DNA of 64,000 nt from Falsiroseomonas sp046052145 (GTDB taxonomy: Bacteria; Pseudomonadota; Alphaproteobacteria; Acetobacterales; Acetobacteraceae): positions 62,001 through 126,000 of the forward strand of contig JBJOMW010000005.1 in NCBI GenBank assembly GCA_046052145.1, given 5' to 3'. Each line of letters begins with the position of its first letter. Position 1 is the stretch's first letter. Made by a program: the position numbers and the translations under genes. Positions 17,283 to 25,205 of this stretch are shown here, one piece after another. Below the pieces are notes generated by a model, which saw only the letters and a program-made list of their open reading frames with translations, was not told the origin of the DNA and did not search any database.

Positions 17283-18473
17283 TCAACGCTCCTTCAGCAG
17301 CGCGACGCGGGAATTGTACCAGTTCATGAGCGCGGAGGTGACAAGGCTGATGATCAGGTAGACCGCCATGAAGATGGTGATCACCTCGATCGCCTGGCCG
17401 GTCTGGTTGATCGAGGTGTTCGCGACGCTGACCAGATCCGGGTAGCCGATCACGACCGCCAGCGAGGAGTTCTTTGTCAGGTTCAGGTACTGCGATGTCA
17501 GCGGCGGGATGATGACGCGCAGCGCCTGCGGCAGGATCACGAGGCGCATGATACGCCCCGGCGGCAGGCCGAGCGCGCGCGCGGCTTCCCACTGGCCCTT
17601 GTGCACGCTCTGGATGCCGGCGCGCACGATCTCGGCGATGAAGGCCGAGGTGTAGACGACAAGGCCGATCAGCAGGGCGAAGAATTCGGGCGAGAGCGCA
17701 AGCCCGCCTTCGAAATTGAAGCCAGCCAGTTCCGGCCATTCGACGGTCGGCGCAAAGCCGGCGGCCAGCGCCAGCGCGGGCAGGCCGAGCAGCATCGCGA
17801 GCCCCGGCAGCACGGTCGGGCGGCGCTCGCCGGTCGCGATCTGGCGTGCGCGTTCGCGCTTCAGCAGCAGCCACCAGCCGATTGCGCCGATCGCCGCGGC
17901 GGCCAGCGTCACGGCCAGCGCGGTGTCGGCGGCGAGCCCCGGGATCTTCATGCCGCGCTGGGAGAGGAAGACGCCCGGCAGCGGGTTCAGCGCCTGCCGC
18001 ACGGATGGCAGCTGCAGCATCACCGCGTGCCAGAACACCAGCTGCAGCACGAGCGGGGTGTTGCGGATCACCTCGATGTAGCCGCCCACCAGCCCGCGCA
18101 GCAGCGGGTTCGACGACAAGCGCGCAAGGCCGAGCAGGATGCCGAGCACGGTGCAGAGCGCGATGCCCACGATGGCCACGCGCAGCGTGTTCAGCAGGCC
18201 GACCGTCAGCGCCTTCCGATAGGTGTCGGCCGGCGTGTAGTCGATGATGCTCTCACCGATCGGGATGCCGGCGGAGCGGTCGAGGAAGCCATAGCCGAAT
18301 TGCAGGCCGCGCGCGGCCATGTTGGCCTGCGCGTTGGACCAGAACCACCAGCCAAGGCCGATCACGGCGACCAGCAATCCAAGCTGGATCAGCAGGCCGC
18401 GGGCGCCGGGGCCGCCGGGCAGCGGGACGATGCCACGGGCTGGCGGCATGACGGCCGTTGTCGTGCTGCTCAT
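17283..18473 (-). CDS. aapQ: Amino-acid ABC transporter permease AapQ
   Basis: First membrane subunit of the general L-amino-acid ABC transporter. The 396-residue length and the large insertion before the permease core are typical of AapQ/BztB. It has an N-terminal helix (about 27-46), a domain starting near residue 90 (TVGLLNTLRVAIVGI), and an EAA loop WEAARALGLPPGRIMRL followed by ILPQALR. The aapM gene starts immediately downstream. A two-tier hairpin separates it from aapJ, which may set binding protein above permease expression. Confidence 0.93.
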   Translation of the reverse strand: MSSTTTAVMPPARGIVPLPGGPGARGLLIQLGLLVAVIGLGWWFWSNAQANMAARGLQFGYGFLDRSAGIPIGESIIDYTPADTYRKALTVGLLNTLRVAIVGIALCTVLGILLGLARLSSNPLLRGLVGGYIEVIRNTPLVLQLVFWHAVMLQLPSVRQALNPLPGVFLSQRGMKIPGLAADTALAVTLAAAAIGAIGWWLLLKRERARQIATGERRPTVLPGLAMLLGLPALALAAGFAPTVEWPELAGFNFEGGLALSPEFFALLIGLVVYTSAFIAEIVRAGIQSVHKGQWEAARALGLPPGRIMRLVILPQALRVIIPPLTSQYLNLTKNSSLAVVIGYPDLVSVANTSINQTGQAIEVITIFMAVYLIISLVTSALMNWYNSRVALLKER

Positions 18474-18536
18474 GCGCGGTGTCCGGGCCGGTGAGTGGGA
18501 GGCGATAAGGCGGGCGGGGAGCTTCCCCCACCCTGA

Positions 18537-18598
18537 CCCTCCCCCGCTTCGTCACCCCAGGCGGCAAGCCGCCTGGGGACCCCGAGCGCGGGGGAGGG
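18537..18598. promoter_or_regulatory. Two-tier hairpin between aapJ and aapQ
   Basis: An outer stem (18537-18547 with 18588-18598, 11 bases) encloses an inner stem (18555-18565 with 18568-18578, 11 bases, AA loop); both are perfect. It fills the 141-base gap between the binding-protein and permease genes. Hairpins here in transport operons commonly stabilise the upstream mRNA or partly terminate transcription, giving excess binding protein. That role is inferred. Confidence 0.6.
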
Positions 18599-18614
18599 GG
18601 AGGCGGTCACGCGA

Positions 18615-19646
18615 TCAGCGCGCCGGCGGGGCGTAGAGCAGGCCGCCGCGGGTCCAGATGTTGTTCATCCCGCGCTCGAGCCCAAGCGGCGTGTTCGTGC
18701 CGAGGTGGCGCTCGAAGATCTCGCCATAGTTGCCGAAGGTGCGGATGATCTGGCGCGCGAAGTCCGGACGCGCGGCGCCCAGGCTCTCACCCATATTGCC
18801 CTCGACGCCGAGCAGGCGGCGGATCACCGGGTTGGTGGCGGAGCCCGCGATCTGCTCCACATTCGCCTGGGTGATGCCCATCTCCTCGGCGTCGATCAGC
18901 GCGAAGGTGGTCCAGGCCACGATGTTGGTCAGCTCCTCATCGCCCTGGCGGATGGTGACGGCCAGCGGCTCCTTCGACAGGCGCTCCGGCAGGATGATGT
19001 GGTCGGCCGGGCGGGTCAGCAGGGTGCGCTGCGCGGCGAGTGCGGCGAAGTCGTTGGTGAAGACGTCGCAGCGGCCGCTGTCATAGGCGCGGCGCAGCTC
19101 ATCGAGGTCCGCGATCACCACCGGGGTGAAACGCAGGTTGTTGGCGCGGAAGTAGTCCGCGATGTTCAGCTCAGTCGTGGTGCCGGGCTGCACGCAGACC
19201 GTCGCGCCGTTCAGCTGGCGTGCCGAGGTCACGTTCAGGCGGCGCGGCACCATGATCGCCTGGCCGTCGTAGAAGGTGATGGCCGGGAAGTTGAAGCGGT
19301 TGACATTGCTGTCGCGCGTCAGCGTCCAGGTCGTGTTGTTGGACAGCACGTCCACTTCGCCAGCCGAGAGCGCCGGGAAGCGGCTCTGCGTGGTGACGGG
19401 GACGAATTCGACGCGGTTCGGGTCGCCGAAGATGGTGATCGCGATCGAGCGGCAGATCTCGACATTGAAGCCGCCCCAGCGGCCCTGGCTGTCGGGCACG
19501 CCGAAGCCGGGGTTGGACGGGCCCTGCACGCCGCAGCGCAACGTGCCACGCTGGCGGATTTGGTCGAGATCGCGGCCGGCCAGGGCTTCCTGGACGCCAA
19601 ACGTCATGAACGCCGCCGCAGCTGCGGCCAGCATCTTCCACTTCAT
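18615..19646 (-). CDS. aapJ: Amino-acid ABC transporter substrate-binding protein AapJ
   Basis: Periplasmic receptor for L-amino acids. The 343-residue precursor has a clear signal peptide (MKWKMLAAAAAAFMTFG..., cleavage near residue 23, after ALA). The mature SBP_bac_3 domain begins with RDLDQIRQRGTLRCGV and contains the GRWGGFNVEICRSIA and NTTWTLTRD segments typical of AapJ/BztA. Transcription runs aapJ-aapQ-aapM. The 275-base space upstream (to der) is noticeably A/T-richer around 19710-19790 and probably holds the promoter, but I could not fix boxes. Confidence 0.94.
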   Translation of the reverse strand: MKWKMLAAAAAAFMTFGVQEALAGRDLDQIRQRGTLRCGVQGPSNPGFGVPDSQGRWGGFNVEICRSIAITIFGDPNRVEFVPVTTQSRFPALSAGEVDVLSNNTTWTLTRDSNVNRFNFPAITFYDGQAIMVPRRLNVTSARQLNGATVCVQPGTTTELNIADYFRANNLRFTPVVIADLDELRRAYDSGRCDVFTNDFAALAAQRTLLTRPADHIILPERLSKEPLAVTIRQGDEELTNIVAWTTFALIDAEEMGITQANVEQIAGSATNPVIRRLLGVEGNMGESLGAARPDFARQIIRTFGNYGEIFERHLGTNTPLGLERGMNNIWTRGGLLYAPPAR

Positions 19647-19921
19647 GGGTGTCTCCCTCGTCTCCCAGCGGTCGCCCCGTGCAGTCGGCGATCGCAGAGA
19701 CCGGACATCGCAATGTCAGGAGAAAATTGCAAGAGAGCAATACAAGAGACATAATCGGGCAACTAGATGCCATATCGCACGGAAAAACGGCAACGCGCCG
19801 CTGGACGCCGTAGCCCATGGCTGCGGCATGGCTTGATCAGTCTTGGATCGTCGGGATTGGGGCGCGACGGGCCGGCGCGCGGCGCGGCTGTGCCACTTTT
19901 TGCGGCGGCGTGCGGAGCGGC

Positions 19922-21265
19922 TCAGCCGCCCTCGCCATCCTCCGCATAGGGATTGGCCGTCCCGCGCAGGTTCAGCCGGATCGGCACGCCCGGCATGTCG
20001 AAGGCCTCGCGGAAGGAATTCACCAGATACCGCCGATAGTCCTCCGGCAGCAGCTCCGCCCGCGTGCCGAACACCGCGATCGTCGGCGGGCGGGCCTTCG
20101 GCATGGTGGCGTAGCGCAGCTTGATGCGCTTGCCGTCCACCAGCGGCGGCTGGTGGCGTTCCTTCATCGCCTCGAACCAGCGGTTCAGCTCGCCGGTCGC
20201 CACACGTCGGTTCCAGAGCGCATAGGCCGCCCGCACGGCAGGCATCAGCTTCTCCACGCCGCGCGCCGTGGCGGCCGAGAGCGGCACCACCATGATGCCG
20301 CGGAGCTGCGCGAGAGAGGCGGTCAGCACGTCATCCAGCCGCTTGCGCGCCGCCGCGCGGTCCTCGACCGCGTCCCATTTGTTGAAGGCGATCACCACCC
20401 CGCGCCCTTCGCGCTCAGCGAGGCGGGCGATGCGCAGATCCTGCTCATCCATGCCGAGCAGCGCGTCCACCACCAGCACCACCACCTCCGCCTCCTTCAG
20501 CGCGGCGAGGGTGGCGGCCACCGACATCTGCTCGAGCTTTTGCTCGATGCGCGCCTTCTTGCGCATGCCGGCTGTGTCCACGAGCCGCACCGGCCCCTCG
20601 GCATCGGCGAATTCCAGCTGCACGGCATCGCGCGTCAGGCCCGGTTCGGGGCCGGTGATCATCCGCTCCTCGCCGAGCAGCGTGTTCACCAGCGTGGATT
20701 TCCCCGCATTCGGCCGGCCGACCACGGCCAGGCGCAGCGGGCGGGCCGCGCCGTCCCGCGGTGCGCGGCCCGTCTCCGTCAGGCGCTCCCGCACCTCGTC
20801 ATGCAGCCCGCCCATGCCATCGCCATGCTCGGCACTGACCGGCAGCGGGTCCCCGAGGCCGAGCTCATAGGCCTCCATCGCCATCTGCGCGCCAAGCCGG
20901 CCTTCGGCCTTGTTGGCGACCAGCAGCACGGGCAGGGAGGCGCGGCGCAGCCAATTGGCGAAGGCGCGATCGGCGGGGGTGATGCCGGCGCGGGCATCCA
21001 CCACGAAGATGACAAGGTCGGCCTGGCGCAGCGCGGCTTCGGAACTGGCGCGCATGCGGCCCGGGATGGTGTCGGGCGCCGCTTCCTCGAGGCCTGCCGT
21101 GTCGGCCAGCAGCACGGACACGCCGCCGATCATCGCCTCCGCTTCCTTGCGGTCGCGGGTGACGCCGGGGGTGTCGTCCACGATGGCGAGCTTGCGGCCG
21201 ACCAGCCGGTTGAACAGCGTGGACTTGCCCACATTCGGCCGGCCCAGGATGGCAATACGTTGCAT
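19922..21265 (-). CDS. der: Ribosome biogenesis GTPase Der (EngA)
   Basis: Essential double-domain GTPase required for 50S subunit assembly. The 447-residue protein has two G domains in tandem: the first P-loop is GRPNVGKS (8-15), the second GRPNAGKS near residue 190, each followed by DTPG/DTAG and NKxD-type motifs. The C-terminal KH-like domain starts near residue 355. It lies downstream of bamB on the same strand, an arrangement conserved in many proteobacteria. Confidence 0.97.
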   Translation of the reverse strand: MQRIAILGRPNVGKSTLFNRLVGRKLAIVDDTPGVTRDRKEAEAMIGGVSVLLADTAGLEEAAPDTIPGRMRASSEAALRQADLVIFVVDARAGITPADRAFANWLRRASLPVLLVANKAEGRLGAQMAMEAYELGLGDPLPVSAEHGDGMGGLHDEVRERLTETGRAPRDGAARPLRLAVVGRPNAGKSTLVNTLLGEERMITGPEPGLTRDAVQLEFADAEGPVRLVDTAGMRKKARIEQKLEQMSVAATLAALKEAEVVVLVVDALLGMDEQDLRIARLAEREGRGVVIAFNKWDAVEDRAAARKRLDDVLTASLAQLRGIMVVPLSAATARGVEKLMPAVRAAYALWNRRVATGELNRWFEAMKERHQPPLVDGKRIKLRYATMPKARPPTIAVFGTRAELLPEDYRRYLVNSFREAFDMPGVPIRLNLRGTANPYAEDGEGG

Positions 21266-21338
21266 CCGGCCCTCTTAGCCTAGCTGCGCGAGGAATAGCA
21301 GGCGTTCTCGCGCCAGGCCTCCCATACCGGGCAAGCCG

Positions 21339-21365
21339 TTCAGACCTCCGGGGCTGACGCCCCGG
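21339..21365. repeat. Hairpin and shared 13-mer between bamB and der
   Basis: The 13-mer TTCAGACCTCCGG (21339-21351) leads into a 7-base stem CCGGGGC/GCCCCGG (21348-21354 with 21359-21365, TGAC loop). The identical 13-mer occurs again at 48765-48777, also followed by a hairpin and CATCGG, in the rsmA leader. No T-run is present, so a terminator role is doubtful. Confidence 0.45.
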
Positions 21366-21381
21366 GGGCCATCGGGGCGCC

Positions 21382-22701
21382 TCAGCGGAGTGCGATCAGC
21401 GTGCCGTCATCGGCCAGTGCCACCAGCGTGCCGCCAGCCAGGGCCATCGGCAGGGTGACGCCGGAGCCGAGCGAGACCCGCCCCGCCACCGCCCCGCCCG
21501 CCGGGTCGAGCAGCAGCAGCTCCCCGCGAGAGGAGGGCAGCAGGATGCGCCCGCCCGCGACCATCGGCCGCCCGAAGCGGGCCGTATCGGCGCGCTGGCC
21601 CTCGGCCTGCGGCTCGAGATCGGTGACCCAACTGATCCGCCCATCCTCGCGCCCGATCGCCAGCGCCTGGGCATTGCGCGTGACGGCGAAGACCCAATCC
21701 CCGGCCCCGACGGGGCCGGTGGGACCGCCGAAGGCGCGTTCCCAAAGCCGGCGGCCGCTACGCAAATCCACTGCGATGGTGGTGCCAGCGAGCCCCGTCG
21801 CCACCACCCGCCCGCGGTCGATCAGCGGCAGGCCGGTGATGCCAACGATGTCAGCGAGGCTCGCATTGCCGGTGCCCACGCTCTCGCTCCAGAGCAGGCG
21901 GCCATCGGTGACGCGCAGCGCCACCAACTCACCGGTGCCGAAGCCCGCCACCACCGTCTCGCCCTCCACCGCCGGCGCGGGCATGCCGAGCGGGATGGTG
22001 GTGAGCGCCCCAGCGCGATAGGTCCAGAGCCGCCGCCCATCCTCAACCGAGAGGGCGATCAGGTGGTTCTCGATGGTCGGGACGAAGATCCGCCCGCCCG
22101 CGAGGGTGGGCGCGCCGCGTGCCGGCTGAGGCAGGCGCACGCGCCAGCGCACCGCCCCATCGGCTACGGCGAGCGCCAGAACCTCCGCCGCGCCGGTCGT
22201 CACATAGACGATCTCGCCGCCCACGGCGGCGCCGCCGCCGAGACCCACCGCGCTGCCATCCTCGGGCGTCGTGTCGGCGCGCCAGCGCAGCCGGCCATCG
22301 GCCAGCCCATGGGCGCTGACAGTCCCCCAGGCGTCCACCGTGTAGACCACATCGCCCGCAATGACGGGGCCCGAGGTGATCCGCCGGCGATAATCGGACC
22401 CGCTGCCGACCGAGGCGCGCCAGGCCACCGCAGGGGTGGCGCTGAAGGCGGCATGACCCGGGGCGTGGCTCGGCGGCCCGCCGGCCATCGGCCATTCGGC
22501 GATCGGCGCCGGCTCGGGCAGGGCGACGGCGCGCCCGTCCAGCGCCGGGTCGGCGGCCAGCGGCGGGTCGCGACGCAGTACCGCCAGGCGCTCGCCCGGC
22601 AGAGGCTGGCGCCGTGCGCCGAAGATGCTGTCGAAGCTGTCGCAGCCTGCGAGCAGCAGCGCCGCGCCGCCGAGCAGCGCCAGGCGTCGGGTCTGGCTCA
22701 T
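21382..22701 (-). CDS. bamB: Outer membrane assembly lipoprotein BamB (PQQ-like beta-propeller)
   Basis: Accessory lipoprotein of the BAM complex that folds outer-membrane proteins. The 439-residue precursor has a lipoprotein signal ending LLLAGC (lipidated Cys20), followed by a beta-propeller of PQQ-like repeats with recurrent A-x-D-x-x-x-G-x-x-x-W blades (for example GRLRWR, GAVRWR, GRLLWS, GRRLWE). Position directly before der and after a YfgM-like gene is the standard arrangement. Its ATG overlaps the preceding stop (ATGA). Confidence 0.93.
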   Translation of the reverse strand: MSQTRRLALLGGAALLLAGCDSFDSIFGARRQPLPGERLAVLRRDPPLAADPALDGRAVALPEPAPIAEWPMAGGPPSHAPGHAAFSATPAVAWRASVGSGSDYRRRITSGPVIAGDVVYTVDAWGTVSAHGLADGRLRWRADTTPEDGSAVGLGGGAAVGGEIVYVTTGAAEVLALAVADGAVRWRVRLPQPARGAPTLAGGRIFVPTIENHLIALSVEDGRRLWTYRAGALTTIPLGMPAPAVEGETVVAGFGTGELVALRVTDGRLLWSESVGTGNASLADIVGITGLPLIDRGRVVATGLAGTTIAVDLRSGRRLWERAFGGPTGPVGAGDWVFAVTRNAQALAIGREDGRISWVTDLEPQAEGQRADTARFGRPMVAGGRILLPSSRGELLLLDPAGGAVAGRVSLGSGVTLPMALAGGTLVALADDGTLIALR

Positions 22702-23348
22702 GAGCGCAGCCCCGCGGCGACACGCTGCGCGCGCTCCCGCACGCCGGGCGGGGCGGCGGTGTCGCTAACCAGTGCTTCCAGGATGCGGCGGGCCTCGTCC
22801 GGCGCGCCGCGGCGAATCGCCAGCAGCGCCTGCGCTTCCCGCGCAGAGGCACGCCACGGATTGCCCTCGGCCACCAGCGGGGCGAGGCGCGCGGCCAGCT
22901 GCGCCGGGTCGCCGCTGTCGAGCGCATGGGTCACGGCCAGAAGCGTCGCGAGGTCGCGATAGATGGCATCCGCCGCCTGGTCAGCCGCCACCTCGTTCCA
23001 GAGCGTGAGCGCGCCGGGCAGGTCGCCGGTCTCGGCCTTCAGCGCCGCGGCGCGCAGCCGGGCGAGGATGCGGTAGCCCTCCGGCGCGTCGCGCCCGAGG
23101 GTGGCGAAGCCGCTGCCTGCCCCGGCGAGGTCAGCGCCCTCGCGTTCGGTGGCACGGTGCAGCGTCAGATAGGTCTCGGCCGCGGCGGCCGCCTGGCGCG
23201 ACTGGTGCCAGGTCCAGGCCTGCCAGCCGCCGGTCGCGCCCAGCGCGAGCAGCGCCACGCCCAGCGCCACGCCGCCCCAGCGCTGGGCTAGCTTGCGGGC
23301 GCGCTCGGCGCGCAGATCCTCCTCGACCTCGTCGAAGATGTCGGGCAC
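22698..23348 (-). CDS. YfgM-like membrane-anchored tetratricopeptide protein
   Basis: Ancillary protein of the periplasmic chaperone/SecYEG network in E. coli (YfgM). The start is GTG 23348 (then PDIFDEVEEDLRAERARK), chosen because GGAAGGG lies upstream and homologues begin with the conserved DIFxEVxEDLRxER block. The 216-residue protein has a cytoplasmic N-terminus, one transmembrane helix (about 25-44) and a periplasmic helical repeat region. The next gene, bamB, overlaps by 4 bases. Exact function in this organism is inferred from family and neighbours. Confidence 0.85.
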   Translation of the reverse strand: MPDIFDEVEEDLRAERARKLAQRWGGVALGVALLALGATGGWQAWTWHQSRQAAAAAETYLTLHRATEREGADLAGAGSGFATLGRDAPEGYRILARLRAAALKAETGDLPGALTLWNEVAADQAADAIYRDLATLLAVTHALDSGDPAQLAARLAPLVAEGNPWRASAREAQALLAIRRGAPDEARRILEALVSDTAAPPGVRERAQRVAAGLRS

Positions 23349-23480
23349 GTCGTGTCCCTTCCGTGAGCCGCCCCGGTGGTCCGGGGGCGGGGGCCGTGCG
23401 CCGGCGCGGGGCCGGCGGCGGCGGACCATACAGGCGCGGTCACGGCACGTTAAGCCCGCGGGCCGAATGCTCCGCCCGCC

Positions 23481-23804
23481 ATGCCGTCACCCCGCACCCT
23501 ATCCCTGGCCTTGCTGGCCCTTCTGCCGCTCACCGCCTGCGGGGGGGAGGGGCTGGGGCCTGCCGCGCTGGCCTCGGGCGCCACGCTGGTCGTCACTGGC
23601 AAGACGCCGCTCGACCATGCCGCCGGGCTGGCGACGCGCCAGGATTGCTCCTCGGTGCGCTGGGAGCGGCACGGGCCCTGGTGCGTGCGCCCCGCGCCGC
23701 CGCTGCCGGAGCCCGTCTGCACGCGCTCCCTCGGCGCGCCGGATTGCTGGTCGGTGCCGCCCCGGACCGGCGCCCTGCTCGGGGTCGCCGATCCGGGGCG
23801 GTAG
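23481..23804 (+). CDS. Small Cys-rich lipoprotein of unknown function
   Basis: A 107-residue precursor with an N-terminal hydrophobic stretch and a lipobox ending PLTAC (lipidated Cys20). The mature part carries four further cysteines in the pattern DCSSVRWERHGPWC ... VCTRSLGAPDCW. Similar DCS-x-VR...YC...CTRSLGxxDCW proteins are, to my recollection, widespread conserved hypotheticals in alphaproteobacteria, suggesting an outer-membrane-anchored, disulfide-bonded domain. It is divergent from the yfgM-bamB-der group, and its stop is separated by 3 bases from that of the convergent dihydroorotase. No function can be assigned. Confidence 0.75.
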   Translation: MPSPRTLSLALLALLPLTACGGEGLGPAALASGATLVVTGKTPLDHAAGLATRQDCSSVRWERHGPWCVRPAPPLPEPVCTRSLGAPDCWSVPPRTGALLGVADPGR

Positions 23805-23807
23805 GTA

Positions 23808-25130
23808 TCAGGCTGCGAAACGGACCGGCTTGCCGATCGGCGCGCCCAGCACCTCGTCCTCGCGCATCACAACCTCGCCGCGGATGATGGTCATCACCGG
23901 CCAGCCTGTGCAGCGATGCCCGGCAAAGGGCGTCCAGCCGCAGGGGGAGACGATCCAGCTTTCCTCGATCGTCCGGCTGCGCTTCATGTCCACGACCGTG
24001 AAGTCGCCGTCGTAGCCGGCGGCGAGCCTTCCCTTGCCGACCACGCCATAGACCCGCGCCGGGCCCGCGCACATCAGGTCCACCAGCCGCGACAGGCTGA
24101 GCCGCCCGGCGCTGACGTGATCGAGCATCAGCGGCACGATGGTCTGCACGCCGGTAAGCCCCGCCGCGCAATCGGGCCAGGGCTTTTCCTTGTTCGCGCG
24201 CGAATGCGGCGCGTGGTCGGAGCCGACCGTGTCCACCATACCGTCGCGCACTGCCGCCCAGGCGGCATCCAGGTGCCGCTGGTCGCGGATCGGTGGGTTC
24301 ATCACCGCATAGCCGCCGAGCCTGTCATAGGCCTCGTCGGTCTGCGTCAGGTGGTTCAGCAGCACCTCGACCGTAGCGACGTCGCGGAAGTCGCGGAGAT
24401 AGTCGAGCTCCTCCGCCGTCGAGACATGCAGGATATGCGCGGGCCGCCCGGTCTTGCGGGCCAGCGCCATCAGCCGCCGCGTGCCGAGAGCGGCGCATTC
24501 CACGTCGCGCCAGATGGCGTGCATGCGGTGCGGCATGCCCGAATGGTAGTCGGGTTTGCGCGCCTGCAGGCGGAACTCGTCTTCCGAATGGTAGCAGATG
24601 CGCCGCCGGCCGGAGCGCATCACGCGCTCGAGGCTTTCATCATCGGCAACCAGCAGGTCGCCGGTCGAGGAGCCGGCAAAGACCTTGATGGCGCAGACAT
24701 TGGCCTGCGCTTCCAGATCCGCGAGCTCCGGGATGTTGGACATCGCCGCGCCGACATAGATCCCCATGTCGCAATAGGCGACCTTGGAGACGTGCTCCCG
24801 CTTCCAATCCACCTGCGCGCGGTTGGTGATGGAGGGGTTGGTGTTCGGCATGTCGAACACGGCGACGAGCCCGCCGAGCACCGCGCCCTTGGTGCCTGTC
24901 GCGATGGTCTCGACCGCCGCATCGCCCGGCTCGCGCAGATGCACGTGGCTGTCGATCAGGCCGGGCAGGACATGCAGCCCGCGGACATCCACCTCCTCCG
25001 CGGCATGCACGCCGCGGAGCGCGCCGATCGCCGCGATGCGGCCGTCGCGCACGCCGACATCGGCCTGTTCCTCGCCCCAGGGCAGCACCAGCGTGCCGCC
25101 GCGCAGGACAAGATCGAAATGCGTGGTCAT
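23808..25130 (-). CDS. pyrC: Dihydroorotase (amidohydrolase superfamily)
   Basis: Third step of pyrimidine synthesis: carbamoyl-aspartate cyclises to dihydroorotate. The 440-residue protein has the metal-binding DSHVHLREPG motif (His62, His64), the conserved FDMPNTNP loop, a candidate carboxylated lysine in AIKVFAGSSTGD (Lys149), YHSED, and the late DHAPHS motif. Length and motifs fit the class I single-chain dihydroorotase group rather than hydantoinase or allantoinase, although those relatives share the fold. No pyrB lies next to it. Confidence 0.88.
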   Translation of the reverse strand: MTTHFDLVLRGGTLVLPWGEEQADVGVRDGRIAAIGALRGVHAAEEVDVRGLHVLPGLIDSHVHLREPGDAAVETIATGTKGAVLGGLVAVFDMPNTNPSITNRAQVDWKREHVSKVAYCDMGIYVGAAMSNIPELADLEAQANVCAIKVFAGSSTGDLLVADDESLERVMRSGRRRICYHSEDEFRLQARKPDYHSGMPHRMHAIWRDVECAALGTRRLMALARKTGRPAHILHVSTAEELDYLRDFRDVATVEVLLNHLTQTDEAYDRLGGYAVMNPPIRDQRHLDAAWAAVRDGMVDTVGSDHAPHSRANKEKPWPDCAAGLTGVQTIVPLMLDHVSAGRLSLSRLVDLMCAGPARVYGVVGKGRLAAGYDGDFTVVDMKRSRTIEESWIVSPCGWTPFAGHRCTGWPVMTIIRGEVVMREDEVLGAPIGKPVRFAA

Positions 25131-25205
25131 CGGCGGCGTCTCCTGGCTGCGTCGCCGTCCCTATACCTCTGGCCGCGCGGGCGCGACAGCACCCCGCCCG
25201 CCACG

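Noticed and set aside
19756..19772. Sigma-54-like promoter (minus strand TGGCAT...TTGC) upstream of aapJ
   Set aside because: Spacing between the GG and GC elements is 9 bases rather than the required 10, and the -24 element is imperfect, so I do not call it.
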